A stretch of DNA of 64,000 nucleotides from an uncultured Hymenobacter sp. (GCA_913776615.1 CAJYPK010000015.1:268401-332400); one strand, 5' to 3'. Shown: positions 19,301 through 25,863, counted from the stretch's first letter. Notes: generated from the letters alone by a model not told the origin. Program-made: numbers and translations.

Positions 19301-22038
19301 CTACGCAGGTGTTCAAGCTGACCTTCGCCGCCCCGGCCCAGAGCTTCACGCCGCGCAGCAGCATTGCTTCGACCAGCACCGAGTCGACCCCGGCCAACAA
19401 CAGCGCCAGCGTCGCTACCTCGGTGGCTGCCACCGCCGACCTAGCTACTCTCGTGAGTGGCCCGGCTACGGCCGTAATCGGCAACCCCGTTACCTACACC
19501 GTAACCACGACCAACAACGGCCCGGTAGCCGCTACCAACGCCGCGACGACGTTGCAGCTGCCCGCCGGCTTCGACGCCACGACCCTGCGCGTGAACGGCA
19601 CGACGGGCGTACTGAGCGGCACGACCGTCACGTACACCTTTGCTTCGGGCGCCACGGCTACCTACAGCACGACCAGCGGCCTGGTAACCTTCCCAACGGT
19701 TGGCACCCTGACCAACGGCACCAGCGTGAGCAACTACGTAACCTTCGTAATGCCCAACGCTACCGGTGGCCAAGTGGCTGGCGTGGCTTCGGTTTCGGCT
19801 TCGGGCAATACTGACCCGACCGCTGCTAATAACTCGAGCAGCGTCGCTACGAGCATCGCACCCACGACGACGACCTCGGCCGACCTGGTAGCTACGCTGT
19901 CTACCTCGGGCGTTACAACGGTAGCGGCTGGGGGCACCGTAACGTACACGGCTACTTACAGCAACGCTGGCACCGACCCCGGCGTGAACGTAGTACCCAC
20001 CCTGCAACTGTTGCCCGGCCTCACTACGGCTACGCTGCCGCTAGTAAGCAACGGTACCGGCACCCTGAGCAATGGTAACATCACCTTCTCGAACGGGGCA
20101 TCGTACAACCAGCAAACGGGTATACTGACCTTCCCAACCATTGCCAGCCAGGCCACCGGCAGCGCAGGTACCGTGAGCTACACCGTACAAGTAATAGCTC
20201 CCAACAATGGTCCGCTGCTGGCCACGGCTGCCACTACCTCGAACACGAGCGAGCCCAACACGACCGCCGCTCAAACCAACAACGCGCAGAGCGCCAGCGT
20301 GAACATCACGCCGTCGTTCAACGAAGTGACGCGCATTAGCGGTCCGACCACGGCCGTAGCTGGCACCAGCCAGACCTACACCGTGACCACGGTCAACAAC
20401 GGCCCCTCGGCTACGAGCAACGCGACTACCCAGACGGTAACGGTGCCCGCCGGCCAGACGCCCACCAACATCACCGGCGGTGGCGTGTATTCGAGCGGCA
20501 GCAACACCATCACCTGGACCATCCCAGCCGGCCAATCGGCTGGTGTGAACGGTGCCGTAGCCAACAGCTTCACCATCGTGCAGCCCACCACGGCTACCAC
20601 GCTCACGGCTTCGGTAACGGTAACCGGCGAGAGCAACACCGGCGACAACTCGTTCGCCATCACGACCTCGCCCACCAACCTGGCTCCGCTGGCCTACGCC
20701 GTCGTAAATACGCTGCAAAACCCGCAGTCAAACGACGCCGGTGGCCTGGCTACCGGTCTGCTCATCTCGCCGCTGAACGCCTCGGATCCCGAGAACTCGT
20801 TTGCCACCGCTAAGTACACTGTAGTAGCTATCCCCAGCACCGCCCAGGGTACGCTGTACTACAACAACGCTGGTACTTATACTGCCGTGACGGCCGGCCA
20901 GACCCTGACCGATACCCAAGCGCAGACGCTCCGCTTCAAGGCTGCTACCGGCTACGTAGGCAACGCGTCCTTCACGTACCTGACCACCGACGCCGCTGGC
21001 AATACCTCGCCCGTGGTGAACTACACCATCCCGGTAGCTACCGACGTGGAAGCCGCGGCTTACTCGCTCACGCCCACCAAAGGTGGTTCCAACCCCTACG
21101 TGGCTGGCGATGTCATCGCCTACACTATTGATACCAACGGCGCGGTGTACAATGCCGCTACCGCCGCGGTTTACCAGACCAATGGCACGCTGCAACCCCA
21201 GGTTGCGGGCAGTGCTGCCCCGACCAACGGTATTGCTGCGGCTAGCGCAGTGGCTGGCTCCATCACTGGCCCCGGCACCACGAGCGCTACGGTACTCTCC
21301 GACATCGGGCTGGCAGTAGATGCCACCGGTCGCCTCGTAGTAGCCGCTGCTCCCAATACTAGCAAGCTCAAGGCTGGCTCCTACTCGGTGCAGATTACGA
21401 CTACTGATGTGAACGGCGGCGTTACCACCCGTACCGTGTCGTTCACTATCCCGGCCTTCCCGCTGCCGGTGGTACTGAGCGCGTTCACGGCCTCGGCCGT
21501 GGCCAACCGCGACGCCCTGCTCGACTGGACCACCGCTTCCGAGATTAATTCGGCGGCCTTCGACATCGAGCGCAGCTTCGACGGTGTGAGCTTCACCAAA
21601 GTCGGCCAGCAGACGGCCAAAGGCACCAGCAGCACCCCCACTGCCTACGCCTTCACCGACAAAGGCGTGGCCAGCCTGGCCACCACGGGCCTGGTTTACT
21701 ACCGCCTGCGTCAGGTTGACCTCGATGGCAAGGCTGCTTACTCGCCCGTCCGCACGGTGAGCTTCACCAAGGCTGCCGTGGCTAGCCTGAGCCTGTTCCC
21801 CAACCCGGCCCAAACGACGACCAGCCTGGACCTGCGCCAGTTGCCAGCCGCGGGTACGTACCAGGTGAGCCTGCTCGATGCTACGGGCCGCGTAGTGCGC
21901 ACGCTGACGCTAGGTGGCGGCCAGCTCCAGTCGCTGGAGGTGAGCACCCTGGCTTCGGGCTCGTACATCGTGCTCGTCACCGGCACCCAGCCCGACGGCT
22001 CGGCCCTGCGCCAAGCCCTGCGCCTCACCAAGGAATAG
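10306..22038 (+). CDS. Giant T9SS-secreted surface protein with SdrD_B-like/beta-helix modules and DUF11 repeats (head type 2)
   Basis: This 3910-residue protein has a signal peptide (residues 1-26, cut after ALA). After an unassigned domain of about 280 residues come three modules of about 680 residues, starting near residues 308, 1000 and 1678. Each begins with GYVYEDVNYGGGAGRPRSASG and an SdrD_B/carboxypeptidase-regulatory-like fold, then VVNTNxxGQGSLRQFI and an Asn-rich right-handed beta-helix (NosD-like runs such as NNLIGYNG and GNEIR). Eight DUF11-type repeats follow (starts near residues 2363, 2484, 2615, 2764, 2916, 3044, 3192, 3336), then cadherin-like, Ig-like and fibronectin-like domains and a T9SS type A sorting domain (LFPNPAQ). 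The last third closely matches the preceding giant protein. A surface adhesin or glycan-binding role is inferred, not shown. Confidence 0.9.
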   Translation: MKSTLRLLSLILAGAAFGPPGRALAQTPTLEFTTGAGNPTGNGPTTANQVITFQNNTDNPTGGTFAAYTPTTQATFVLSNFQYTLTTAQTPTTTPVFFGGGSAQAQQTAAFALFPKMNAIGAPANGMYSSVASTVGTGIDIAVNNSTEIYMSAEAIPATVPANARYRYADLTINFNQAVVNPVIQLAGLGSSGSTNGGNFTTSIGFTTELDLLTTGVTLSRLSGSNELTVNATQILNNATSPGAASNSGAASGSVLVTTPSTGITSITFRLYLRPAAAGGTLHSPDGSTHSGDGWTVGVSSLAAAQPISGYVYEDVNYGGGAGRPRSASGTVGRPNARVELYNSAGTFVSATTTDANGLYTFNPGAGTYTVRVVNSSVTSSRTGAVAGLLPVQTYNGTTTAVGGANPAKVDAGNGAAGTTLASLNTATTIAESQAVVTSGVGSATATGADFGFNFDVVVNTNDTGQGSLRQFITNSNALGGEASLAQAGSNAAGALPTGTETSIFMIPDGAAHPGLLASGNGGPASQLTGGVAIISPASVLPTITSANTSIDATTQSSNIGDTNAGTLGAGGTVGTAATALSTVNRPEVQLVGNRNFDGVVVGATNAVVRGLSLYGFNHDITVNTDITLFLIERNVIGTSATSFTDPGVNVRTLNEGVLLNGADNGIVRNNLIGYNGGMGVWVLANGGNGSNNNTISGNEIRGNAQESKPAPEGLVFDGLELQGNSTGNTVSGNLITANYGHGIDSFGNGIGGNTVTGNTISNNGVGVATNTGEEGSGLRIFGATNQTIISNNVLSGNNGSGVLVTGSANNVTISQNSTFGNTRLGVDLISETNAPVFYNGNTGTTSNVTINDSGDGDTGGNGLLNFPVITRATLTSNGLLVQGFARPGSAIELFTADNTPNSVAANVGFGQGRTYLGTFTEGSTTGTSPDTDNSTGTYGPGNINGLNQGTDNTNAFSFLIPLTGNFAGLAAGATLTSTATLNNSTSEFSGNATLAALTGYVYEDVNYGGGAGRPRSASGAVGRPGATVELYNGTTLVGTTTTDANGQYTFGATPGTYTVRVVNSTVTSSRTGYVAGLLPVQTYNGTTTAVGGANPAFTDAAANSGNQSLTALTTGTSTPQSVATVTTTNASTTGPDFGFNFDVVVNTNNAGQGSLRQFITNANALGGEANLAQAGSNAAGALPAGIETSIFMIPNGTARPGLLASGNGGPASQLNANGVAVITPATILPSVTGANTSIDGSTQTFNIGNTNNVTLGTGGTVGTGATALSTVNGPEVQLTGNTNINSGLYLTNTATGTRVTGLAVYGFGNSVDADDVANIVTLANNTVFTANVLGSTATSFSLPTGGNGGQNVRVQGGTGANFTNNLVGFAGGTGIYTANGVTNVTITNNEFRSNANVGNYLDGVDAHGASLTVTNNLFAGNAAQGFDSFSSAGSNVVTGNTFTGNGVGNAGGAPSETAAIRIYGTGNTVSQNVVNGNYGAGVAVTNGATTIISQNSIFNNGTITSANGTAASGEIGIDLLSASDNANTGTAPYVTINDNGDTDTGGNGLLNFPVITSATISNGNLVVQGFARPGSVIELFNPGATADASGFGEGQTYLGTFTEGSAADTDNGTGTYSGAINGLNQGTDNTNRFSFTIPLTGSFAAYAAGSRLTSTATLSGATSEFSGNATVTNALTGYVYEDVNYGGGAGRPRSASGTVGRSGARVELYDASGNFVTATTTDTNGQYAFNVPAATYTVRVVNSTVSSSRTGYVAGLLPVQTYNGTTTAVGGINPAKIDAGNGASGTTLASLNTATTIAESQASFTLSSGASAGPDFGFNFDVVVNTNDTGQGSLRQFITNANALGGEANLAQAGSNSAGTLPTGTETSIFMIPDGAAHPGLLASGNGGPASQLNASGVAAITPATALPAITGTLTRIDGTTQSTNIGNTNGGNTATLGVGGTVGTGATALSTVNRPEVQLIGSTAVAIGLDLSNTATNSTIAGLAIYGFGNATDDNNNANIRVAADNTTIAGNVVGNSATNFTTNSPVATNADNVRVVGGAGVQVTGNLIGFANGKGVAINPGVTGTTVSGNEIRSNAQTVAYLDGVDIQGSNATIANNLLINNSGQGIDSYASAGGNTITGNTVSGNGVGNNETAGVRIYGANNTLRNNVVNTNYGTGIMVVSSASNTTISQNSIFDNGTITGTGGIAPTGQVGIDLLSTADDETKGTSPFVTLNDNGDGDTGGNGLLNFPVLTTANVSGTSLVVTGYARPGSLVELFLATPPATGPATSRSFGQGSSYLTSRTEGNATDDSNTGTGSYSGLINGVNQGTDNTNLFTFTIPLSSLTAAQRTALLSGNAILTSTATLANSTSEFSGNLALPITDVTVALTGPQTVSPGQPTGTYTATFTNEGPVTASNVTRTVTLPSGATNVVLPAGATLSGNVIDFGTVATLASGASNSFSFSFTPATTATGTVAITSNISTATSQGNNNAPDASTINATVVPVADVFTTIAATTTSVAGGTPRTAGTPPTFTVTFNNNGPNTAAGVVAAVQLPTGLTNVVATNGGTYNSTTGIVSYTGLTSIASGTPTTSVITFDAPAAGPIAASATITTTTAEANQTANNQASATMAVVPAFDLLTTLTGPASAVAGDLVTLNVTTTNNGPSPAANAVQTVQIGQGLSNVYVSNGGVYNSASTTQTIVSNGVSYSVPAGAVVFPTLASLATGQTVANTISFSMPNATVTPTASVTPNTASSASTAGDTNTGNNSATASVTVLTPQAGTANAYTTISTSAATTTVGTPVTLTVTTGNNGPNAATGVTQTVQLMPGFTTSTIQVNGTTGTLSGNTITFGTGGPTYDTTTGLVVFPTLTNGANGSASGTSVTNTIRLTPSAATSTTVATTGNNGQILAMAGVRTTNTDPVAADNVASVGVTVAPSSDLATTITGPASAQAGQSVTYTASFVNNGPMAAAGVIETAQLPTGLSAVTITDANGNAVSGAAYNATTGLVTFPTLTSDASGATQVFKLTFAAPAQSFTPRSSIASTSTESTPANNSASVATSVAATADLATLVSGPATAVIGNPVTYTVTTTNNGPVAATNAATTLQLPAGFDATTLRVNGTTGVLSGTTVTYTFASGATATYSTTSGLVTFPTVGTLTNGTSVSNYVTFVMPNATGGQVAGVASVSASGNTDPTAANNSSSVATSIAPTTTTSADLVATLSTSGVTTVAAGGTVTYTATYSNAGTDPGVNVVPTLQLLPGLTTATLPLVSNGTGTLSNGNITFSNGASYNQQTGILTFPTIASQATGSAGTVSYTVQVIAPNNGPLLATAATTSNTSEPNTTAAQTNNAQSASVNITPSFNEVTRISGPTTAVAGTSQTYTVTTVNNGPSATSNATTQTVTVPAGQTPTNITGGGVYSSGSNTITWTIPAGQSAGVNGAVANSFTIVQPTTATTLTASVTVTGESNTGDNSFAITTSPTNLAPLAYAVVNTLQNPQSNDAGGLATGLLISPLNASDPENSFATAKYTVVAIPSTAQGTLYYNNAGTYTAVTAGQTLTDTQAQTLRFKAATGYVGNASFTYLTTDAAGNTSPVVNYTIPVATDVEAAAYSLTPTKGGSNPYVAGDVIAYTIDTNGAVYNAATAAVYQTNGTLQPQVAGSAAPTNGIAAASAVAGSITGPGTTSATVLSDIGLAVDATGRLVVAAAPNTSKLKAGSYSVQITTTDVNGGVTTRTVSFTIPAFPLPVVLSAFTASAVANRDALLDWTTASEINSAAFDIERSFDGVSFTKVGQQTAKGTSSTPTAYAFTDKGVASLATTGLVYYRLRQVDLDGKAAYSPVRTVSFTKAAVASLSLFPNPAQTTTSLDLRQLPAAGTYQVSLLDATGRVVRTLTLGGGQLQSLEVSTLASGSYIVLVTGTQPDGSALRQALRLTKE

Positions 22039-22059
22039 GCCTTCGGACCTTGTTCCTTT

Positions 22060-22095
22060 AAAAAGCCTCCCCGCCAGTGGCGGGGAGGCTTTTTT
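22060..22095 (+). terminator. Rho-independent terminator after the second giant gene
   Basis: A perfect hairpin (AAAAAGCCTCCCCGCC, loop AGT, then the complement) ends in six T, just after the stop codon. Confidence 0.9.
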
Positions 22096-22160
22096 GTTTG
22101 GCTACCGCTGGGGGGCATCCCGTATAGCTAGCCGTTCTTTGTGCTTCGCAATCTTTCCTT

Positions 22161-22655
22161 ATGGCTGATACTTCCTCTTCCCAGCTTACCCACATCGGCC
22201 CCAGCGGCCAGCCCGCGATGGTCAACGTGGGCGGCAAGGCCGTGACGGCCCGGCTGGCCCGCGCCCGCGCCCGGGTAGTGCTCGGCCCCGAAATTTTGCA
22301 ACTCGTGCAGGCCGGCGACCTGCCCACCCGCAAAGGTCCGGTGTTTCAAACCGCCATCCTGGCCGGCGTAATGGCCGCCAAGAAAACGGCCGACCTCATT
22401 CCCCTCTGCCACCCGCTGGGCCTCGACGACTGTCAGCTCACCATCGAAGTGCTCCCGCCCGATGCCGTCCTTATCGAATGCACGGCCCGCGTCACGGGTA
22501 AAACTGGCGTGGAAATGGAAGCCCTCACCGGCGCCTCCGTGGCCGCCCTCACCGTGTACGACATGTGCAAGGCCATGTCGCACGATATCGTAATCGAGCA
22601 GGTACGCCTGATCGAAAAAACCGGCGGTAAGTCCGACTTTTTAATGAGTGAATGA
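22161..22655 (+). CDS. moaC: Cyclic pyranopterin monophosphate synthase MoaC
   Basis: This enzyme converts the MoaA product (3',8-cyclo-7,8-dihydro-GTP) into cyclic pyranopterin monophosphate in molybdenum-cofactor synthesis. At 164 residues it has the normal family length. Family motifs are visible: MVNVGGKAVTAR near the start, KGPVFQTAILAGVMAAKKTADLIPLCHPL in the middle (LCHPL is the classic active-site stretch), and EMEALTGASVAALTVYDMCKA near the end. It stands alone on the plus strand and converges on moaE, with the rest of the cofactor genes on the opposite strand. The last codons (MSE) and the stop lie inside a tandem octamer repeat, so the extreme C-terminus could vary between strains. 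Confidence 0.97.
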   Translation: MADTSSSQLTHIGPSGQPAMVNVGGKAVTARLARARARVVLGPEILQLVQAGDLPTRKGPVFQTAILAGVMAAKKTADLIPLCHPLGLDDCQLTIEVLPPDAVLIECTARVTGKTGVEMEALTGASVAALTVYDMCKAMSHDIVIEQVRLIEKTGGKSDFLMSE

Positions 22656-22724
22656 GTGAAGTGTGAATGAGTGAATTTAAGTAGCCAATTCACTCATTCA
22701 CTCATTCACTCATTCACTCATTAA
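22643..22724. repeat. Inverted array of an ATTCACTC-type octamer between moaC and moaE
   Basis: The left half carries copies of GAGTGAAT, one of them imperfect. The right half has four tandem copies of ATTCACTC. The halves are complementary and can fold into a long hairpin. The array overlaps the last codons of moaC and stops just before the moaE stop codon, so it may also act as a bidirectional terminator for the convergent genes. Confidence 0.85.
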
Positions 22725-22725
22725 A

Positions 22726-23142
22726 CTACGGATGGGCGGCTACCCATACGGTACCATCTTCGTATTCCTCCTTCTTCCAGATGGGTACTACCTCTTTCAG
22801 CGTATCGATGATATACTGGCAAGCGGCGAAAGAATCGGCGCGGTGCGGCGTGGATACGGCTACTACCACCGCTACGTCACCTATTTCGAGCGTACCGTGG
22901 CGGTGCACTACGGCCACCTGGCGCAGCATGGGCCATTTTTCCTGGGCCATCTCGGCCACGCGGCGCAGCTGATGCCGGGCCATCGGCGGGTAGGCCTCGT
23001 AGTGCAGGCGTACCACCCGGCGGCCCTCACTCCGGTTGCGCACGGTGCCGATGAAAGCATTAACGGCCCCCGCCTCGTCCGATTCGGCCGCTTGCAGCAC
23101 GGCCGCTACGTCAATGGCATGATCTACTAAGTCGATAAGCAT
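22726..23142 (-). CDS. moaE: Molybdopterin synthase catalytic subunit MoaE
   Basis: This is the large subunit of molybdopterin synthase. It transfers sulfur from MoaD thiocarboxylate to cyclic pyranopterin monophosphate. The 138 residues match the family. Visible signatures are NAFIGTVRNRSEGRRV, LHYEAYPPMA, the VVHRHGTLEIGD segment and the conserved C-terminal lysine region PIWKKEEYEDG. It is the last gene of the leftward run moeB-like, moaA, moaD, moaE. A hairpin terminator lies between moaD and moaE, so moaE may be partly uncoupled from the upstream genes. Confidence 0.97.
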   Translation of the reverse strand: MLIDLVDHAIDVAAVLQAAESDEAGAVNAFIGTVRNRSEGRRVVRLHYEAYPPMARHQLRRVAEMAQEKWPMLRQVAVVHRHGTLEIGDVAVVVAVSTPHRADSFAACQYIIDTLKEVVPIWKKEEYEDGTVWVAAHP

Positions 23143-23181
23143 CGGGTAAAATTCGTGGTAGTTGGTAGTGGATTAAAAAGC

Positions 23182-23213
23182 AAGGTCATGCCCTTCCGAG
23201 TGGGCATGACCTT
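23182..23213 (-). terminator. Hairpin terminator between moaD and moaE
   Basis: Perfect 12-bp arms (AAGGTCATGCCC / GGGCATGACCTT) are followed on the minus strand by GCTTTTT. It is placed to end, or attenuate, the moaA-moaD transcript before moaE. Confidence 0.75.
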
Positions 23214-23235
23214 TTCCGTTGACAGGTACTGGCGG

Positions 23236-23478
23236 CTAGCCTCCGCTCACGGGCGGAATCAAGGCGATCTCATCCTGCTCGTGCAGGGGCGTATCGGCGG
23301 CCGCGTACTCGCTGTTGACGGCCACGGCCAGACTGCGGAGGCCCGCCAGCGCGGGGTAGCGCGTACGCAGCTCAGCCAGCAGGCCGGCGGCCGACTGCCC
23401 ATCGGGCACCGTCAGCGGCAGGGTAGATTGCCCCACTATTTCGCGGGCAATACCAAACAAGGCAATTGTTAAATTCAT
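23236..23478 (-). CDS. moaD: Molybdopterin synthase sulfur carrier subunit MoaD
   Basis: This 80-residue ubiquitin-like sulfur carrier ends in Gly-Gly. A MoeB-type enzyme adenylates that terminus and converts it to a thiocarboxylate, which donates sulfur to MoaE. The N-terminal beta strand (NLTIALFGIAREIVG), the central AVNSEYAAADTPL stretch and the C-terminal ALIPPVSGG are typical of the family. It lies between moaA (88 bp upstream) and moaE, consistent with one cofactor pathway. ThiS is a possible look-alike, but the MoaE neighbour makes MoaD the clear choice. Confidence 0.95.
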   Translation of the reverse strand: MNLTIALFGIAREIVGQSTLPLTVPDGQSAAGLLAELRTRYPALAGLRSLAVAVNSEYAAADTPLHEQDEIALIPPVSGG

Positions 23479-23566
23479 ACTTATTAAGATGCAATGAATA
23501 GTCAGGCAGCGGGCGCCGGGTACGAAGCACGGCTAGCGGCGGCTACCGCTAGCCGCCCGCACTACG

Positions 23567-24583
23567 TTACCCGCCGATAGTTGCCATGCTCTCGAAGCTG
23601 AGCTGATGCACCGGACGCTGACGCTCGGCCTCGAAGCCATTGGCAGCGCGGTGGTAGAAGGCCTGGCTCAGCGCCTGGGCTATTTGCTGGTCGGTGGCTC
23701 CCGTGCGCAGCAGTGCGCGCAGGTCGAGGCCCCCTTGGTCGTAGAGGCAGGTCTTGATGCCGCCCTCCGCCGTGAGGCGCAGGCGGTTGCAGGTGCCGCA
23801 GAAGGTGCGCGAATAGGCCGCGATAATGCCGACTTTACCGCGGTGCCCAGCTACGGTGTATTCGCTGGCCGTGGCCCCGGCCGCCGCCGAGGCGGGCACG
23901 AGCGCGCCCAGGTGCGCCTCCAGGTGCTGCCGGATGCGGCGGTGGTGCCAGGGCAGCGACTCGGGCGTCGCCACGTGGCTGCCCCCGTTGAAGGGCATCT
24001 CCTCAATAAAACGAACTTCCACCGGCAAGTCGCGCGTGAGCTCGGCCAGCGGCACCAAGTCCTGAATGTTGCGCCCATCCATCACGACCGCATTGATTTT
24101 CACTTGAATGCCCGCATCAAGCAGCGCGTAAAAAGTGCGCATCACCTGCGGCAGCTCGTCGCGGCGGGTTATCGCGAAAAACCGCTGACGGTCGAGCGTA
24201 TCGAGGCTGAGATTCACGGCCTTTACGCCGATGCGCGCCATCGTGGGCACGTGGGGCGCGGTGAGCACACCGTTGGTAGTCAGGCTAATATCGTCGAGGC
24301 CGGGCAGGGCAGCCAAGCGCTCCATAAAAGGCACCAAGTCGCGGCGCACGAAGGGCTCGCCGCCGGTGAGGCGCACCTTGCGCACGCCGAGGTGCGTCAT
24401 TATTTCCACCAGGCGCAGCATCTCCTCGTAGGTCAGCAGCTCGTGCTTGGGCATGTACTTGATGCCTTCTTCGGGCATGCAGTAAAAGCAGCGCAGGTTG
24501 CACCGGTCGGTCACGGCCAGGCGCAGATATTCGAGCGGCCGGCCGTGGGAGTCGTGGAGCACAGTGGAGGGAAGGGAAGACAT
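23567..24583 (-). CDS. moaA: GTP 3',8-cyclase MoaA (radical SAM)
   Basis: This radical-SAM enzyme makes 3',8-cyclo-7,8-dihydro-GTP, the first step of molybdenum-cofactor synthesis. It has 338 residues. The SAM-binding iron-sulfur site is CNLRCFYC (Cys28, Cys32, Cys35). The second, substrate-side cluster is FCGTCNRLRLTAEGGIKTCLY near residues 265-285. LTGGEPFVRRDL and SLDTLD are family motifs, and the chain ends in the conserved Gly-Gly needed for activity in characterised MoaA proteins. A TAnnTTTG match lies just upstream on the minus strand, so moaA may have its own start with a very short leader, separate from the moeB-like gene 182 bp away. Confidence 0.97.
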   Translation of the reverse strand: MSSLPSTVLHDSHGRPLEYLRLAVTDRCNLRCFYCMPEEGIKYMPKHELLTYEEMLRLVEIMTHLGVRKVRLTGGEPFVRRDLVPFMERLAALPGLDDISLTTNGVLTAPHVPTMARIGVKAVNLSLDTLDRQRFFAITRRDELPQVMRTFYALLDAGIQVKINAVVMDGRNIQDLVPLAELTRDLPVEVRFIEEMPFNGGSHVATPESLPWHHRRIRQHLEAHLGALVPASAAAGATASEYTVAGHRGKVGIIAAYSRTFCGTCNRLRLTAEGGIKTCLYDQGGLDLRALLRTGATDQQIAQALSQAFYHRAANGFEAERQRPVHQLSFESMATIGG

Positions 24584-24588
24584 CTAGC

Positions 24589-24596
24589 CAAATATA
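24589..24596 (-). promoter_or_regulatory. Putative -7 element TATATTTG for moaA
   Basis: The minus-strand reading is an exact TAnnTTTG match ending 5 bp before the moaA start codon, implying a nearly leaderless transcript. No TTG at the usual -33 spacing is seen, which limits confidence. Confidence 0.35.
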
Positions 24597-24765
24597 AGTC
24601 GGGGGCTAGCGGGCCGGCTGACTGCGGCCGGCGATACCTAGCATGGCCTACGCGGCCACGGCCGGGTAGGTTGGCCTCCCCCGCAATATCAGAAGCCTAC
24701 CACGGGGTAAAAAGTTACCCTCGCTCGCCGTACGCCGCAGCCGATTGCTCCGCGAATCCCCCGGC

Positions 24766-25863
24766 TTACTCCGCGTATTCTTCGAGTCCTCCACTGAGAC
24801 TTAGCACATTATCGTACCCAAACTCACTACGCAGCAGCTCCGCAGCCCGGGCGCTGCGCACGCCGCTCTGGCAATACACCACCACCGGGCGGGTACGGGG
24901 AACTTCGGTAGCTCGGGCAGCCAGCTCGGGCAGGGGCAGCAACAGCGCACCGGGCAGGTGCCGCCGCTGAAACTCCAGCGGCCCGCGCACATCGAGCAGC
25001 AGCGGGGGCGCGGCCGAGGCCAGCTGCTGCCGCAGTTCCTCGGCCGTGAGGCTGGCCGGAGTAATCGGCGCGCAACTCACGTCGAAATAATCGGCGGCGT
25101 TGGCCGTATCGAGGTTGATGGCACTTTGAACGGCATCGCGCTTGAAGCGCAGCGTACGGCTCTGAAACGTGAGGGTATCGAGCACCCAAAGCCGGCCGCT
25201 TAATACATCGCCCAGGCCTAGTATCACTTTCACCGCCTCGGTGGCCTGCACCGTGCCAATGAGACCGGGCAGCACGTTGAGTACACCGGTAGTATTGCAG
25301 TCCGGGGCCTCCGCAGCGCCGGGGGGCTCCGGAAAGAGGCAGCGGTACGTAGGCCCATCCTGATAATTAAACACCGACACCTGGCCCTCGAATTTATAAA
25401 TGGCTCCCGATACCAGCGGCCGGCCCAGGCTCACGCAGGCATCGTTGAGGAGGTAGCGGGTCGGGAAATTGTCGGAGCCGTCTACCACTACGTCGTAAGC
25501 CGCTACCAGCGCCCGCACGTTGGCGGGACTCACGCGCTCGGGATGCAGCACGTAGGTATTCAATTCGTTGAGGTGGCGCAGGGCGCTGGCGGCGGCCTCT
25601 ACCTTCAGCCGGCCCACGTCGGCGGGACCGTAGAGAATCTGGCGGGGCAGGTTGGTCAGCTCTACCCGGTCGGCATCGGCCAGGCCGAGCGTGCCCACAC
25701 CGGCGGCGGCCAGGTATTGCAGAATAGGACAGCCCAGCCCACCCGCCCCCACCACCAGGACGCGGGCCTGGCGCAGCCGCAACTGGCCGGCCTCGCCAAT
25801 TTCGGCTAGTTGCAGGTGGCGACGGTAGCGCTGGCGCTCGGGGGCAGAGAAAAGAGAAGACAT
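24766..25863 (-). CDS. moeB: MoeB/ThiF-type adenylyltransferase fused to a rhodanese domain
   Basis: This E1-like enzyme is predicted to adenylate and sulfurate the C-terminus of MoaD (possibly also ThiS). The start at 25863 gives 365 residues and places MSSLFSAPERQRYRRH at the N-terminus, as in relatives. An upstream in-frame start would add 22 untypical residues. The nucleotide-binding loop is VGAGGLG (residues 38-44), followed by LADADRVELTNLPRQ. The likely catalytic Cys region is DCNTTGV. Residues about 265-365 are a rhodanese domain with active-site loop CQSGVRSA (Cys331), the expected sulfur donor. The usual zinc CxxC pairs are not intact: GPTYRC replaces CYRC and no second pair is seen. 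Its position beside moaA supports a cofactor role. Confidence 0.88.
   Translation of the reverse strand: MSSLFSAPERQRYRRHLQLAEIGEAGQLRLRQARVLVVGAGGLGCPILQYLAAAGVGTLGLADADRVELTNLPRQILYGPADVGRLKVEAAASALRHLNELNTYVLHPERVSPANVRALVAAYDVVVDGSDNFPTRYLLNDACVSLGRPLVSGAIYKFEGQVSVFNYQDGPTYRCLFPEPPGAAEAPDCNTTGVLNVLPGLIGTVQATEAVKVILGLGDVLSGRLWVLDTLTFQSRTLRFKRDAVQSAINLDTANAADYFDVSCAPITPASLTAEELRQQLASAAPPLLLDVRGPLEFQRRHLPGALLLPLPELAARATEVPRTRPVVVYCQSGVRSARAAELLRSEFGYDNVLSLSGGLEEYAE

Noticed and set aside
20728..21813. A 361-codon open frame antisense to the second giant gene.
   Set aside because: Composition is that of a shadow frame, opposite conserved cadherin-like and T9SS-tail coding sequence.
10306..22038. 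Possible non-ribosomal peptide or polyketide synthase because of gene size and modular repeats.
   Set aside because: Modules are beta-rich surface repeats with a secretion signal and a T9SS tail. No catalytic domain is present.
22643..22724. Possible CRISPR or regulatory iteron array.
   Set aside because: Units are contiguous octamers without spacers, and no replication gene is near. It is a simple tandem inverted repeat.
23606..24970. A 454-codon plus-strand frame across moaA and the moeB-like gene.
   Set aside because: It overlaps two well-supported molybdenum-cofactor genes and has no recognisable product.
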